From Chalciporus piperatus (lineage: Eukaryota; Basidiomycota; Agaricomycetes; Boletales; Boletaceae): a stretch of DNA of 64,000 bases. The notes below the pieces were generated by a model that searched no databases, was not told where the DNA came from, and saw nothing but the letters and a program-made list of their open reading frames with translations. The stretch spans positions 434,001 through 498,000 of the forward strand of contig JBBPTG010000005.1 of assembly GCA_038093975.1 (NCBI GenBank), written 5' to 3'. Both the position numbers and the translations under genes were made by a program. Shown piece by piece: positions 22,265 through 34,978 of the stretch; positions within the stretch are counted from its first letter, which is position 1, and every line of letters starts with the position of its first letter.

Positions 22265-23442
22265 CTAGCGGTGAACTTGCGCGCCCCGTTCAGCCGAATA
22301 GGTATGAGCATGCCAGCTGTCGATGTCGGACGCCTCTGGTACAGTGTGTGCGAAAGGAGGTAGCGTCGTATGGTAGTGGTTCGAATGTCCGTTGTGGTTG
22401 TGGTGGTTCGAGGACTGGCGTTCACGTTTAGGAACCGAATATGACAACAAATTGCGTACACTTACGCCATAATGATGATCGTCTTCAACTTTAACGGACC
22501 CATAGTGATTTGAATGGTAATTGTTGGGGAGCGCCGTATGTGATAACGAGCTCGGGCGACTATTTGTGGGAGAGTTTGACGAGTGATTCATTTGGGCAGG
22601 CTGCTGGTGGGTGGAAAATACGAAATGGTCATTATTGTGTCTGTAGCCTCACGAAAGAGTGAGCGGCAACGGAATGACACTCGCCGAAAAAGGGGGGCTC
22701 GACGTTGAGCTGGAACCGGATGGCGTGTTTGGCAACTGGTGGAAGGCAGGGGCATGAAGGTTAAACAGTGAAGAGCCGTTGCTCGAGACACCATGACCGG
22801 AAGAAGAGTTGTGGGATGGGATGTTGCTGTATTGGTGATGTGAGAGTGGTTGGGGGATTGTGAGGGGAGGTGGACGCGGCAGGGTGTCGGGGTGAGATGC
22901 GTCGGGACCCTGGCGAGGGAGTGTAAATTTTCATGTACGCGCCAACTGCGCAAAGACTTACAATATACAGATCGTCCATCTTGCGTTTCTTGAAGTCGCG
23001 GTCGCAGCTGCGAGAGTCATGGAATGAGTTGAGGGAGTGCCTTCGATAGTCGGAGGAGATATGCCGGTGGTCTGACTCCCCCAGAAGACGCCTCATTTCG
23101 TCATTTTCTTTTTGGAGGCGGGCGTTTTCCTGCTCCAACTCGCGAATCTTGACGAGCGGAGGGGGCAATGCCGCTACCTGGTCGGGAGTGAAGCCTAGGG
23201 CAGTTTGTAGCTTTGTGACAGTCTGCTCGAGCTGTCAAGGAAGGTTAAGCAAACGCGTCCGATTCACGTTGTCGTACGCGGAGCTTCAAGTGTTCTCCGC
23301 GACGAGGAGGACGAACCTGTTCGATGTAGGCTTTTCTCTTTGCACGATGGCGAGCTTGGGCCTTTGCATTACGGCTGCGCTCTGGACGATCGGGCTGTTG
23401 TGACGAGACGGATTCAGCAGCGGATTGAGCCATCGAGGACAT
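22265..23442 (-). CDS. bZIP transcription factor
   Basis: A nuclear DNA-binding protein. Exon 1 (from ATG 23442) has RSRNAKAQARHRAKRKAYIE, a bZIP basic region, ending at a GTTCGT donor. Exon 2 continues LEQTVTKLQTALGFTPDQVA, the first leucine heptads, and then a second coiled coil, IRELEQENARLQKENDEMRR. It goes on to a basic patch, DRDFKKRKMDDLYI, before a GTAAGT donor. Later exons are low-complexity (His, Ser, Pro, Asn: NIPSHNSSSGHGVSSNGSS; SNHHNHNGHSNHYHTTL) and may form an activation region. The stop is at 22265-22267. Residues between the basic region and zipper are fungal-like, but I cannot assign a subfamily or target genes. Confidence 0.85.
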
Positions 23443-26400
23443 GTAACGTTATCACGTAACTTGGAGAGGGAGGAAGAGTCGGGGTTGAAAAAAAAGAGGG
23501 AGAGTTATTATAGTTGGCGTTGAACACTGCAAAGACGCCCGCGCTGTTCTGCTGCCATTCCAAAAGGAATCAGTGCCTCGGATTCCGAATTATCGTCGAA
23601 TTATTCGCTTGGTCATATCAGCCGACATGTCTTCAATCCGACCCTGGTGGCAAGCAACTCTCTTCGTCCAAATCTCAGATCAAATCTCCAAGAACTCACG
23701 AACCCTTGAAAAAGACAGGCAATCAACCTTCTCATGGAACTTGTCATGCATCTTCCAGTTCACTCACCGATCCATATGCACGCCGTCAACTCCAGACCCC
23801 CACACGATATCCATGATGTGACCCAGATAGCTGCTCCCCGTGCCAATCCATGTCTCCCAGCTATTTTCCGCTCATATTTCCTGCGAAACAATTTTCCACT
23901 TTCACCGGCAATTTGCGGTTGCTGCTAATGCCGCTGTGCCTTAGGGATGTGTTCCTTTGTTGATCCCCGATCAGCCAAATGCCTTCTGAGTCTGGATCCG
24001 TTTTTCCTTATTCGGACTGCTCTCATTTGAAGTCCGCGATACTCCACCCTCTTGTCCGTTTTCGTTTTCATGCGTGATTCGCTGAGTACACTACAACTTG
24101 AAGGGTCCCCCAAGTGTAACAATTCAAGTACAGTATCGCCGTCCAGGTGTAAACTATTAAACACGTCCTTATCTCCCTGCCTCGGACCCACGGCAAGCAT
24201 CGAAACCCAATTCCATTTGCTTCGCAGACAATGTCAGCTGAGTACTTGGCTCGATTTCAGGGCCTCCGTCATGTTCCGCTCTTCCTGAGATCTCTCCATT
24301 TCCGGACCTTGTCAATAAGGCATTTTATGGCGATCTCGCCCCAGGGGGCCGTCCAATGGCTACAGATCCCGTTCGATGCTAGTACGTCCCTTGGTTATCC
24401 CACCGACCATCCAACCAGTTCTAACTCTACTTTGTTCTCTCCATCCTTGATGTCAAATCACGGCCTTTAATTGCGGCTTTCCTTATCAGTACGCAAACTT
24501 GATCGCGCCGGCTATCACGTCCTTGACACGTGTTCTATCGTGTAGCACGATACGCAGACCAGCAACGTCCTCTTCGCTGTGCGCTACAACGAGCTCGCTG
24601 GCAGCCATCTTTGCTGTATCCTAGATACAGGTATGCGGCCGGAACTTTTTGAGCGCGATGAGATCCGACACATTTCATCTCCAAGGCGGCCACTTCGACC
24701 CTGCAAAGTCCTTATCATCTGCACCCTTTTGCTGTGAAATACTTCGACCTTCCTGCCACCTACCTCCAAGCAAAGAGAGAAAACAGAGAACACGTCGCAG
24801 CGTGGTAGCGAATGCCGCTGACTGTCTGGTTGGCCCGTGGCTTGCAGGCCTTATTGCTCCATATCGAATCGACCTTTGCCGCCGCATCTGGCATCATATC
24901 TCCACTGCCCCACTCAATTCAATCGGCATATCCCGGACTCCCACGCAAAGGCTGTGCAAGTCTCGCCAAGATTTGATCGCACCCTCATATGTCGTGCTCA
25001 GACCATGAAGTTGAACGATCTCGTTCACAGCTTTATCACGCAAAGTACGTTACTCATCAGCACCTATCAGTCCCGTGTCGACATTCTTCAAGGGATAACC
25101 TTCGCCCTCCTCACCCTGGGGAGGTTGAGTGGGGAGATCGTGGTCAGCCGACTAATAATAATCGTCACAACCAACTAAAACAAGCGTACACAACCCTCAA
25201 TAATTCTGGCTCCCTTCGGTAAAATGGACCCGGCGCTCTACGAGACAATCGCTGCAAAATGGAGCCAGTACCAATGGAGCCGAAAAACACGTGTCCCGTC
25301 CGTCCCCCTTTTTCTGGGCGTTTCATGAAAACGGACATGGCCAAAGTGAACGAAACTTTTCATCCGGTCATAACAAGGTGGAGCAAATTCAAATTCGATG
25401 AAGGTAACATCCTTTTTCTGTCAAGTGTCTGTTGCGCCACTGCCACGGAGGAAGAATAGATTGAAAACTCGTTTTCTGATTGGTGAGTCGGTATTGTTGT
25501 GTCCACGCTGTTTGGTGACTCGTCGAATTTGTCCCTCCCTTTTTGTTCCTCTGTGCCGGTTGGTTCTCGCGTGGATTGGATCGGAACGCATTCTCCCAGT
25601 GTGTCCCGAGCAGATGCGGCCCGCTTCTGATCCTAACTATTGAGCTCCGGTGAGCTTTTCCGCGAACCTGAACGTGTCCAAATCTTCGTCGTTCCTTTCG
25701 ATCCTGGGCGGGAAACCGATATTCATAGCAATTAAGCCTTGTAAGGACACTTGACCAGCCTCATGGAAAGCTCAAGGCCTATCTAACCGAGATAAAAGGG
25801 GAACCCCGTCCAGCGCGTTCATGATTGCTCCTGGAAGTAAAACCAAATAAATAAAAAGTCCCATGAAAGAAAAAGAAATTCCCTCAAGGCCTGTGAAAAC
25901 AGTGACTGGCGAGTTTGATGATTTCGGACGAATGTTTCTTCCAGGGTTGGTCCCGCGACCCTCTGTCTGTTTGCTTCTTGATCCTTCAGAGGTGGTCATG
26001 ATGAGGAGAAGGGTATGGCCCCCCTTTTTTTTCTTGTTTGAAATCTTCACGGCTAAACGCAACATGAACGGCCATCAGATGCGCAGAATTTAGTCATGTA
26101 AGGACGAGCACATTAGGCAAGTATCGTAGGTCACTCTTAATTATGGGTTCCTTGCACATCGACAACAGTATAACGGCGAGCATTAATCTTGATTGCTCGT
26201 CCGAAATGAAGGGAAAAAAACGAAAAGAAAAATCGGGAATGGAAACTCTGTTCGACTCCCAGAGAAGACAAAAAAAAACAGTCCCCCCAAAATACAGGGC
26301 AGTATTAGGGGACGGCTTCTTCCGTCTCCTGAATGAATAGACGATGGAGATCATGAATGATAACGGAGAGAGCTAGCAAGCGACGACAGTGAACTCGAAG

Positions 26401-27291
26401 AGGCAGGTTGGTGCCGGCGGTCCGCTAGTGCGGGGCGTCGTGTGTCACATCCACTTGTCGTTGATCGCGTTACATGCGGAGAAGGGGGGACAACTTGAAA
26501 CGTGCGCGAGCGAGGCCTGAGCGGCCGCGCGTGACATAAACTCCCAACCGATTCTGATTGGCTGCTTGCACGCAAATTCAAAACATATATAACCACATCC
26601 GAGCAACTGCTACGAGATGGGAACTCACTGGCCCGGGTGGGGGATGGGGGGATCTCGTCCCTGCCGAGACAATCAAGGTCGAACGGTCGGGAAGTAGCGG
26701 CTAGAGAAAAACGTTTAGCAGGCGTCGTGGCGTTTTCAAGTTCGACGAACTTTATCATGCATGAGATGTGTTCTGAGGAATCTGGCAAGATTGATTCTTG
26801 GTTTGGCAACGGGAACACCGTAGCGATCTGCAGGGTAGCGTGGGCGCGAGTAAAAAGGTCAGGGGGAACAAGTTTTTATCGGATTGGGCGGTCTGGGCCC
26901 AAGAAAGGTCACTCGACAGCTAGAAGACGACGGTATCAAAGGACGCATAATGGCTAGAACAACACTGACTCACCGCCAGAATAAATGGAGCGATAGGACT
27001 GCGTTGCGTAGCGCTGGTGCTAGACGCTGTGTATGCTGCGCATTAGCTCAATAGAATACCAGGCAGCGGTCATTGTTGTGATACCGAGCAAGCCGAGGCA
27101 TGCGTGTTCGCTGCTGGGACACCTCCCGCGAGGCATCCGAACAACTTCGAACCAGCTGGAGGGCTTTTTCGCAGTTCCCCTCCACTGAACACGCTCCTAC
27201 AACAGACGCATTATTGGAGAACAAAAAATCATTACATCGACACAGACCTCTATGGGGAACGTACAAACGCAAGATACCAGACATCAAATAG
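23443..27291. other. Gene-poor 3.8-kb stretch
   Basis: I found no gene I can support. Candidates: a short minus frame at 24488-24613 (MAASELVVAHSEEDVAGLRI.., 41 aa, with an acceptor-like ATCTAG upstream); + strand pieces near 24230-24390 (SPFPDLVNKAFYGDLAPGGR), 25080-25220 (NLRPPHPGEVEWGDRGQPTN) and 25224-25328 (MDPALYETIAAKWSQYQWSR); and a minus frame at 26351-26818 (155 aa, Ser/Pro-rich). They do not join into one model. Part could be UTRs, a long non-coding RNA or a decayed gene. Confidence 0.4.
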
Positions 27292-30200
27292 CTACTCATC
27301 ATCGTCAGATAACACAAGACGCCCTTTCCTCGTCGCTCGAGGTCCAACAGATATTGAGGGCACTGTCTCCACCTCCACGTCAGAGTCGCTCGAAATAGTA
27401 ATCGCCTCGGTTGTGGCGGGGGGTTTGGCCTTCTGAACCAGGCGCGGTTTAGGTCTCTGTTTGGGCGGGGGAGCGGGCGACGGCGACCGACTACTTCGCA
27501 GAGACTTGAAGATCTCATCGTCACTGCCAGAATTGACAGGCGGCGACTCTCTGCCGACGGGGACCGGATCATCCTCATCATCGTCAGCGCCCACCACTTT
27601 GGACGCCTTTCCTTTCTTACGCCGCTTCTTCGTACCGCTCGCCCTCATCGTGGTAATCTTGCCACTCTCATCGGCAGCGCGCGCAGTCTTCTCCCGCAGC
27701 AGTTTTTCTTTCTCCAGGAACGCCTCCATGTCCCCGTACTCCTCGTCACTGTCCTCGACGAATTGCGCGGACTTGTACGACTTCTCTTCCTTCTTCTTCT
27801 TTTCCCTCTTACGACGTCGGGGTTCGTCATCTGGAAGCTCGACGTCGGAACCGAGTGAAGGAGATCGCCGCCTTCGACGTCTGCGCGTCTTTTTACTGAG
27901 CATTTCGCTCGCTTTCTTCCCCTCCAAGTCGATGGGATTCTTGAGGAACTGATCGATTACATTCCACCTTTCCTGTAGCACAGGCGGCGTGATCGGGGCG
28001 GGCACCACCCATTGGAGCTCCTCCGCATCTACAAGTCCCTGAGCTAAAATTGTATGTCGTCACGAACGCGAAACGTACCTTGGTTTTGATATGTGAAATC
28101 TAGCAGACGGAACACAAGCTTGAGCCTTGCGTTCTTCGTAGCCGCCTCAGCATGCTCATCGCTGATGTAAGGGATCACTGCATCACCCCCTCTCAGTTGT
28201 CCATTTCATGCATCCATGGGCTGGTCCCACAACTCACCATAGTCAGTGAACTTGGAAATTGCCTCCTTGGAAGGTCCAGTATTCCTTCGTGGAACGTCTT
28301 CCATCTCATCGGCACCATCATCATCCCGATCGTTTTGATCCGTCTCGTCGACGATCCTTTGACGCTGACGGATGACTAACACGAGAATCTGGACCAAAAA
28401 AAAAAAACCGACACACGTGTTCTCAGCCTCGTGTTGACAGCGTGGCAAAAGCGTGGCTGCTTACGTTTTTCACCCACTCTACCAGTTCAGATTTGCCTTC
28501 CTCAACCAATGCAGCAACGGCAATACCGATTTGTTCGCTCCAAGAATAGCCTTGCTTGACTTGGATCTCCCCTGAGAAACCGCCGTCGTCTTCGGCCGCA
28601 TCTTGTTTACGCTTAGATTTCTGTTCAGGTTCCCAGCTTGAATACTGTTTCCAGTGTCCACGGTTCATGGGGAACAGCGCCTGTAGTGCAACAAGCCGAC
28701 CTCGCGATAAGCATTGCGGTCTGTAGGAAACAGATAGGCAAAGATGAATGCCTCACCTCAACCGTGAGGAATGGCTCTTCCTCCACGGCTTTGAAGAACC
28801 GCCGTAATACATACGTGACCAACTTTAGGAGATCCTTGTATGGTGGGTCCTTCGGAAGCGACCGTTGATCGTCGAGGATCAATTTGAAGAGATGCAAAGT
28901 GGAGACCTGTTGACGTACGTATAAACGCTCCCCTCAGGGGTGAGGTCCTACTCACGTTGAAGTACAACCCCTCCGCCTTCGCTTTCACCACCTGTCTCCA
29001 GATCAGGTTCACAACCCTCTCCATTAACTCCGGAGAGTCAAACTCCTTGTAACGTGAGAGGTAAACCAACAATGTCCGTGTAATCTCGGAATGCGCGAAT
29101 TTCTAACACCGGCCATTCGTGATCAGTACAACGTCGTGTGGTGCGTGCGTGCTCGGCCACTTACCATCTCGAAGGCTTCGAAAGTGAACATTGTCTCATG
29201 AATCATGTCTTCCTCCTCTTCCGCGTCACCCTCATCTTCAACGTCAGGCACGCCATCCTCTTCCGATGGACCATTCCCTTCATACCCGGGTTATGTTTAA
29301 CGCCACGCCTTGTCAGACGGAGGGAAAGAATCTAAACTTGCCTTTGTTTTTCTTCTTCTTAGCCGCCTTTTTTCTCACGTACATCGCGCCGCTATTGTCC
29401 TTCCCCCAACGCTCCAGCATGCGGAGAAGCGCATAGGCTAAATACACGCTCGAGTTGAGATAAGCCAGCGACTGGGTTCCTTCCTTGTAAGATCGCAAAC
29501 TGTCCAATGCTATGTCAAGAACATCGCCGTTATAGATGAGTTGCTGTTGGAGCAACTGTGCGGCTTCGCTCAGAGCCGGATCGGATATTACCGACGAAGA
29601 CATGCTGTCGATCAAGAGAAGGAACTGAGTCAGACACTCAATTCCCGCCTGCAGCTCGTTCCACAACTTGGGCTAGATAATACGGCAAAAAACGCCACTA
29701 GTCAGTTTCAGAGTGACATAGAAACAGGGGAAAGGATGTGAAAAAACCTTGTCTTCCATCGCCTCCCTCATACGTCTAAGAACCCAGACGATCCAGCTCC
29801 TATCAATAACCCCTGAAACGAGCCCAAAGTTCCATTTCCGCTCGCCATCGGCAGCTTTCTCCTTGGATCGTTGAGTGAGGAAGAACTCGAGGAACCACTT
29901 GGTAGTGTATAGTAGACGAAGGTGGTCCTTCTCCGTGATCTTCGGTCGCTCAGACTTGATATCTTTCAGCAACGCAGAAAGGAAAGCTATAGGCAACCAC
30001 AGCGGTGTGAGAACACAACCTAGATAGGAAACCGTTCGACACACGATTAAAACAATTGTCCGTGAAGAACGCGCTCGCAAAGCCCTGCAAGACGAGTCGC
30101 GCCTCGTAGGACAGGCTGTCTTCTCGGGCCAACTCGTCAACCTTGTGGGCTTTGCGAGCCTTTTGGTGTTTTGCGATATCCAAGATACTGCCTGATTCTT

Positions 30201-31320
30201 TGGTGATCGCCGCCTGGCGGTGAAAGACCAACGGCCTTGAGGATGATCCTCTTTCCGATGCACCGGCTGTGACTGAGGACTCAGCATTATCGCCACTCCG
30301 CTCAGCTGAGTTCTTCTTGGTGTTGAGCCGAACCGCGATGGTCGTTCCAAATCGTGAATGCCGGGATGAAGCATTTCGTGCAATATTCCGCTTCTTCTGA
30401 TCCTCGGCAGCCAAGAGACGTTGTAAATTTTGGGCAGGTTGCTGCATGGAACTTCATTCAACGATCGTGTCGAACGCACGACAATGTGAAATAGTCACCT
30501 TGGTTTGGTCAATCGTCAACGCCGTTGGTTTGATACCCCGAGATAAGAGGTAAAAGATTTCGAGAATGAGCGTGTTTGACGCGTTGAAAAAGGGATCGTG
30601 ATCTGAATTTGTGGCGATAGTAAGTAATAGATCGAGGATGCGTGTTTCAGACAACGCCTTGACGAGCTTCGTTTGGAGGGAGGAATATTCTGCCTGATCG
30701 GAGCTGAGATACATGTTGGGAGCGAGGTCTTTGATGAAAGCAAGATTTCGGACGACATGGAGAGCGACGTTGACCACCTGATTATCACGTTCTTGTCGTT
30801 CTTTGTAAGGTTTCGCTAGCGGAGGCAACATGATGTTGAAGAAGGATTGCATGACGCCAGGTTTGAGCAGAGCAGACTTGTAGTTCAAGTGACTCAAGGT
30901 GAGCTGCGTGTAGTCCGTGCCCTTGTCCATGTCCTCGTCCAGCTCTTGAAGTTCCTCGGCAACATCGATGGGCCAGGTCATTGCAGTGATAAGGTCTGCA
31001 CATGCGATCGCACGCTTGTCATCGAAGGAGCCTTCGCCTGCGGTCTGGAGAAGAATGGGAATGAGGTCGTTAGGCAGAACCCGTGTGTCCCAAAAGATAC
31101 GAGCGACAGTCCGCTCGTCGTCTGTATCGTCCTTGCGCCATAACCTTTTGAGATCCCGCAGACAACCATTCACCTCGTCTCCCATGCGGTAGACGCCACC
31201 CTCATATCCACCAAGAGCGTCGACAACGTGCCGCACAACGGGCTCCAGTATTGCGCGACGGGATCCATTGTCTTGGTTGTCGGATTCGTCGGAGTGTATC
31301 GACAGCACGTCGTCGTCCAT
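27292..31320 (-). CDS. tof1: Topoisomerase 1-associated factor Tof1/Swi1 (TIMELESS)
   Basis: TIMELESS-family subunit of the replication fork protection complex. With Csm3/Swi3 (TIPIN) and Mrc1 it travels with the replisome, stabilises paused forks and signals the S-phase checkpoint. Exon 1 starts MDDDVLSIHSDESDNQDN and encodes the N-terminal TIMELESS helical repeats (VVRHVVDALGGYEGGVYRMG, ITAMTWPIDVAEELQELDED, LHVVRNLAFIKDLAPNMYLS). Then TKKNSAERSGDNAESSVTAG, KITEKDHLRLLYTTKWFLEF, an acidic stretch near 29200 (SEEDGVPDVEDEGDAEEEED), RYKEFDSPELMERVVNLIWR and KLVTYVLRRFFKAVEEEPFL. The C-terminus is charged, with several possible nuclear localisation signals (KKTRRRRRRR, RRRKREKKKKEE), and ends SDDDE. 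About ten exons with short introns; total length fits fungal Tof1. Upstream of it on the same strand is PBDC1. Confidence 0.92.
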
Positions 31321-31730
31321 TGGCTTGACTGTCCAATGACTGTCATTGACAGGTTCACTCGGACGCGGTCATCAACACGACCTGTCACATCACGTGATCT
31401 GTGACAGCCAGCCAATGTCACCGCAGTCCATTTTACGTCTGAAAGTCTTGCATGACTGGCCCACCTTTTGACGAACTCACTCTCAGGGACACATACTCCT
31501 GTGCAGGTTCAGTCCACCACGATCGTATCACGATGTCCGCGGACGGCTCATCTCCGCTTTCATATCAGCCGTGAAGGGGCGGCCGCCCTAATCCATTGCC
31601 CCAAGTGAGAGAAAATAATTAAAGTACAAATCTTGAGCACGAGCACCGAACCAATGTGCGTCAAATGTCATACGAAATCGGGAGGCTCCGGTCGCAAACC
31701 GCCAATACCGAAAATGTGTACAGTGTCGGG

Positions 31731-32776
31731 CTACGAGTTGGCGTTCTTCTTGCTGGCTCTTGCGGCCTCCTTTTCTTTCTTCAATCTCTCCTGCTCTGCA
31801 TCCGCTTTGGCGATCTCGTGGGCACCGTCGTTCAGACCGAGTCGGTTGCGAGCGATCTATCACGGTGCGACATGGCATCAATCCATCATCAGCTCAGGGT
31901 GTATTCAGGGCATCATCGACCTGCAAGCACTCACCTCGATGGCGTAGAACTGCATTCGCGTAACTGTGAGGGAGTTCACAGGTCAGCATGAGCGCTTGCA
32001 TTCAAAAATAATAACCGGAACCGGACCGAAGATCGTGTTGGTTTCAGAATACTCCTTCCTTGCGTCGGTTCGTATGAGGCAACCAAAGTTGAAGTCCTTC
32101 ACTTTCTTTTCATATCTGTGCACAGGATCATATCGCACAATCCACACGTTCATCAGTATCCACTTGAGCTTGGATAGAAGGGTGCAAGATGTGGCGCCGT
32201 TGAGAAAAGATCAACTCGACTCACTGATTGATGAAATCTCTCCACTTATTTTTTGCTTCCTCGCTTTTGAGCCAATCCTCGTCTAGTTTCACAAGTTTCT
32301 CGTGCCCTTCCGTGTTAAGCTCGGGAAACGTGGCCATGGTGTGCTCAAAGATTTCATCGTCTAACCTAGCTCGATGCATTTATTATTTGACACAGACATA
32401 ATAGTCGATGTGATGACTTACTTTGACAGTTTGAGCTCACGCGGCGCAATCTTCTCAAGGAGATTCCAGTACGTCTAAAATGGATCAGCGATTCATTAGC
32501 ACGCATGGTCCACGACCCTTGGAAAGGTCAAAGTCACCTGGGCGTGCTCAACAGCCTTGACCGCGAATCTAGGTTCGGTGACAGATGGATCAGCCGGACG
32601 GAAGACCCACAACGGGCTGAATACACCCACTGTTTCTCGATCTGTCATTCGGAATCGCGACAAACAATCGAATTCTCATGAGCCAACGTTGTTCGGGTGG
32701 GCTAGTGCCAACAGGTTAAAGTGCACACCTCGACGAGATTCTGAGCCTTGTTCGGATCAAATCGTTCGGTCGCCAT
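31731..32776 (-). CDS. PBDC1-family eEF1A chaperone (YPL225W/Chp1-like)
   Basis: The family member in yeast (YPL225W, Chp1) is a ribosome-associated chaperone for new eEF1A; the human protein is PBDC1. Eight exons total 528 nt, 175 aa: 32729-32776, 32631-32641, 32538-32568, 32422-32474, 32225-32365, 32027-32115, 31935-31963, 31731-31856. The protein reads MATERFDPNKAQNLVE, IEKQ, FAVKAVEHAQTYWNLLEKIA, LDDEIFEHTMATFPELNTEG, WLKSEEAKNKWRDFINQ, VKDFNFGCLIRTDARKEYSE, RMQFYAIEIARNRLGLNDGA and a basic tail. The second exon is only 11 nt; it is needed to spell IEKQ, which the family has. The donor of exon 6 is GTCCGG, unusually weak. Length and motif order match the family. Confidence 0.9.
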
Positions 32777-33056
32777 TGTGCTGATTTACGTCTAGGGAGA
32801 GATGGGAGAGTGACTGGGTATGCTGGGTGGTGGGATGGGAAATAAGACGAGCCGGGTGGTCGCGTGTATCGTCCAATGTCGGGTGTGCGCACACGATGAT
32901 GGGTAACGTGTCGGTCAACCTCAGTAGACATGTTCCCCTGGTTTGGGGTTAGGGTTACAACTGCCGTACAGCGTGGTACAAGACAACCTTCGTCTAAAGT
33001 ACAAGAAAACGGTATGGACATCTCCTCAGCGATTGATAGAACGTCAAGATCATGTG

Positions 33057-34767
33057 TCATTTCGTCTTCCCCTTCTTGTCAACACCCACCCCAAAACGTT
33101 TCAGCTTCTCAAAATACTTCTGTACACGACTTGCAACCTGTCTGGGTGTTCGCCGTCCTCCCATGGCCTGCGATATTTTGGCCCAGCTGTCAGGAGCGTG
33201 AGTCGACCGACAAGAAACAGCCCACGCAGGAGACACATACCGGTTCCTTTCCCCGTCAGGAATTTCCTCCAAGAGCCGCTCCAGAAGATGTTGTTCGGAT
33301 ATGGACCAAGCTTGCTTATACGTGTCGGGTCTGCTTTTATCCGTTTCAACGTTCGTCTCCGCTGACATTGACAGCGGCTCCGTCTTGGGTCTGCGAACTG
33401 TATTGTTCATTTCAGCGGTATCGCGAGAACGTTTCCCGAGTGTCTGCGATGACATCGACGTGAGAGCTGTAACTGAGATCTCGCTGTGCTGTTCTGACGT
33501 GGAAATAGGAGATTGGGCTTGCAGTTTCAGGGATGGTTTACGAGCCCTAGTTGACCGGTTGATGGAGTCGACTCGGGGAAGGGTACGCTGGCGGGCTCTG
33601 GGTAGAGTTGCAGACTTGGTACACTGCGGCGTGACAACGGGAGCGACCGTGTGCGAGACATCAGCATCCACAGCCTCGTCGGCTTGCTCGGAGGGTCCAT
33701 CCAAGGGGATAGAACCCCGAGACTTTGGCGTCCCCATGCTGACATCCACTTCCGCACTCTCATCTTCGACGTCATGTCGCACAAAGACGCCATGAGAGCC
33801 TTCTTCACCTAGCTTACACCCTACGACCAAATCTGACCGGATCTTGCGCCTCTTCAATTCTCGGACTTTGGCGCGTGCGCGCTCGCGTTTTCGCTGGGCA
33901 GTCATGGATTCTTGAACTACTGGTGTCCGGGGGTGATCTTCGTCTTCCGAGAGAGATAATGGGAGAGCAGGGGTGGGGAAGGAATTATTGTCGTTCGACG
34001 ACGAGGTGGTATGGTTAGGATTAGAGTCGTCCATAGGGTAAGTTAGCGTGATGATGTCAGTAGAGCCGGAGAGGCTTTCGAATACAGGGTCTAGAATGAC
34101 TTTACGAGCATCTTTAACAAATTTCTGGAGAAAAGAGAGAGGGGATCGTTGGTTGTTGGATGGGACTGTACGTTGCGTGTGATCTATACGAGCGCGAACT
34201 GCTAGGCTTCGCAGCGGTGTTGCATCTAAAACAGTGATAGAACGAGGTAGACGTTGAGTTTCATAGGAGACAGGAACATTCGTCAAGAACGCGCAAGGGC
34301 TCACCACTTGATGAAAACGCCTCCCAGTCAATCTTGGCAGGGAAGGAAAGGGCAGGATGATACTCCTGCAACTGCGATATGTTTTCTCCGGGACTTAGCA
34401 GCTGGGGAACGAGGGTTTCATGTCCCTGTCTCGAACGTGACAAAGGGATCCCTCTAGAGCCACTAAAGTGAGACTCACCTGTAAATTGTTGTGATTCGCA
34501 AGTTGTTCGGGAGAGGCGAGAGCTTCGGCCTTGAGCTTCTTTAGCCTGTCGATATCGGCCTGTGTACGCGCAAGAAACGTTCTCTGTTGCTGCAAGTAGG
34601 CGGAGAGCGCCTCGAAGCTGACGATGGACACCAATCAGTCCGGTGGGCAACAAGACAGGGAGATTAAGTGGCGCGTACGTCTCGGCGCGTCTCGAATCCA
34701 TGAATGACTGCTGCTCGTCGTCGTGGTCATGGAATGACAGTCTCGACGGCAAAACCCACGCAGACAA
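33057..34767 (-). CDS. ZZZ3-like Myb/SANT protein
   Basis: A nuclear protein with a C-terminal Myb/SANT domain of the ZZZ3 type: AWSISEQHLLERLLEEIPDG, then (intron) WAKISQAMGGRRTPRQVASR and VQKYFEKLKRFGV. Animal ZZZ3 belongs to the ATAC histone acetyltransferase complex; here only the Myb part is visible and no ZZ zinc finger follows before the stop at 33057. Exon 1 starts MSAWVLPSRLSFHDHDDEQQ, then a coiled-coil exon (AYLQQQRTFLARTQADIDRL) and LSFPAKIDWEAFSSS. A long low-complexity middle has a basic run, QRKRERARAKVRELKRRKIR. The last intron lies within the Myb domain; codon phase supports NRWAKI. The start at 34767 faces a divergent gene. Confidence 0.8.
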
Positions 34768-34978
34768 CTGCCAATATTAATGTCAAACTTGCGCCGTCCA
34801 CTTTGTCTACCCAAAATTTCTAGGAGAGATCAGGCGTTCTACTTTGGGAAGGTTGTTCACACCCGCGTCGTGACCACAGACCTGGTCTCGATACAGCAAG
34901 GCGCGTCGAGGACGTCCTCCTCCTCCTCGTCCTCATCGCGAACAGGCGATAGACACATTCGTCTCGTCGTGCTGCACG
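34768..34978. promoter_or_regulatory. Short divergent promoter region
   Basis: 211 bp separate the start codons of the Myb/SANT gene (-) and the large low-complexity gene (+). It contains GCCAATATTAAT at 34769-34780, a CCAAT-type element next to the minus-strand start. No clear TATA box. Confidence 0.45.

Noticed and set aside
26351..26818. 155-codon minus frame
   Set aside because: Ser/Pro-rich with no domain, splice pattern or homologue I recognise; not called as a gene.
27461..27952. 163-codon + strand frame rich in Ser and Leu
   Set aside because: Antisense to the charged C-terminus of tof1; composition is what the reverse strand of a K/E/D-rich coding region gives.
29673..30479. 268-codon minus frame read as one exon
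   Set aside because: It runs through an intron of tof1 and starts out of frame; the true exons are in two frames joined by splicing.
33301..33795. 164-codon + strand frame
   Set aside because: Antisense to the Myb/SANT gene, whose domain and splice phases are clear.
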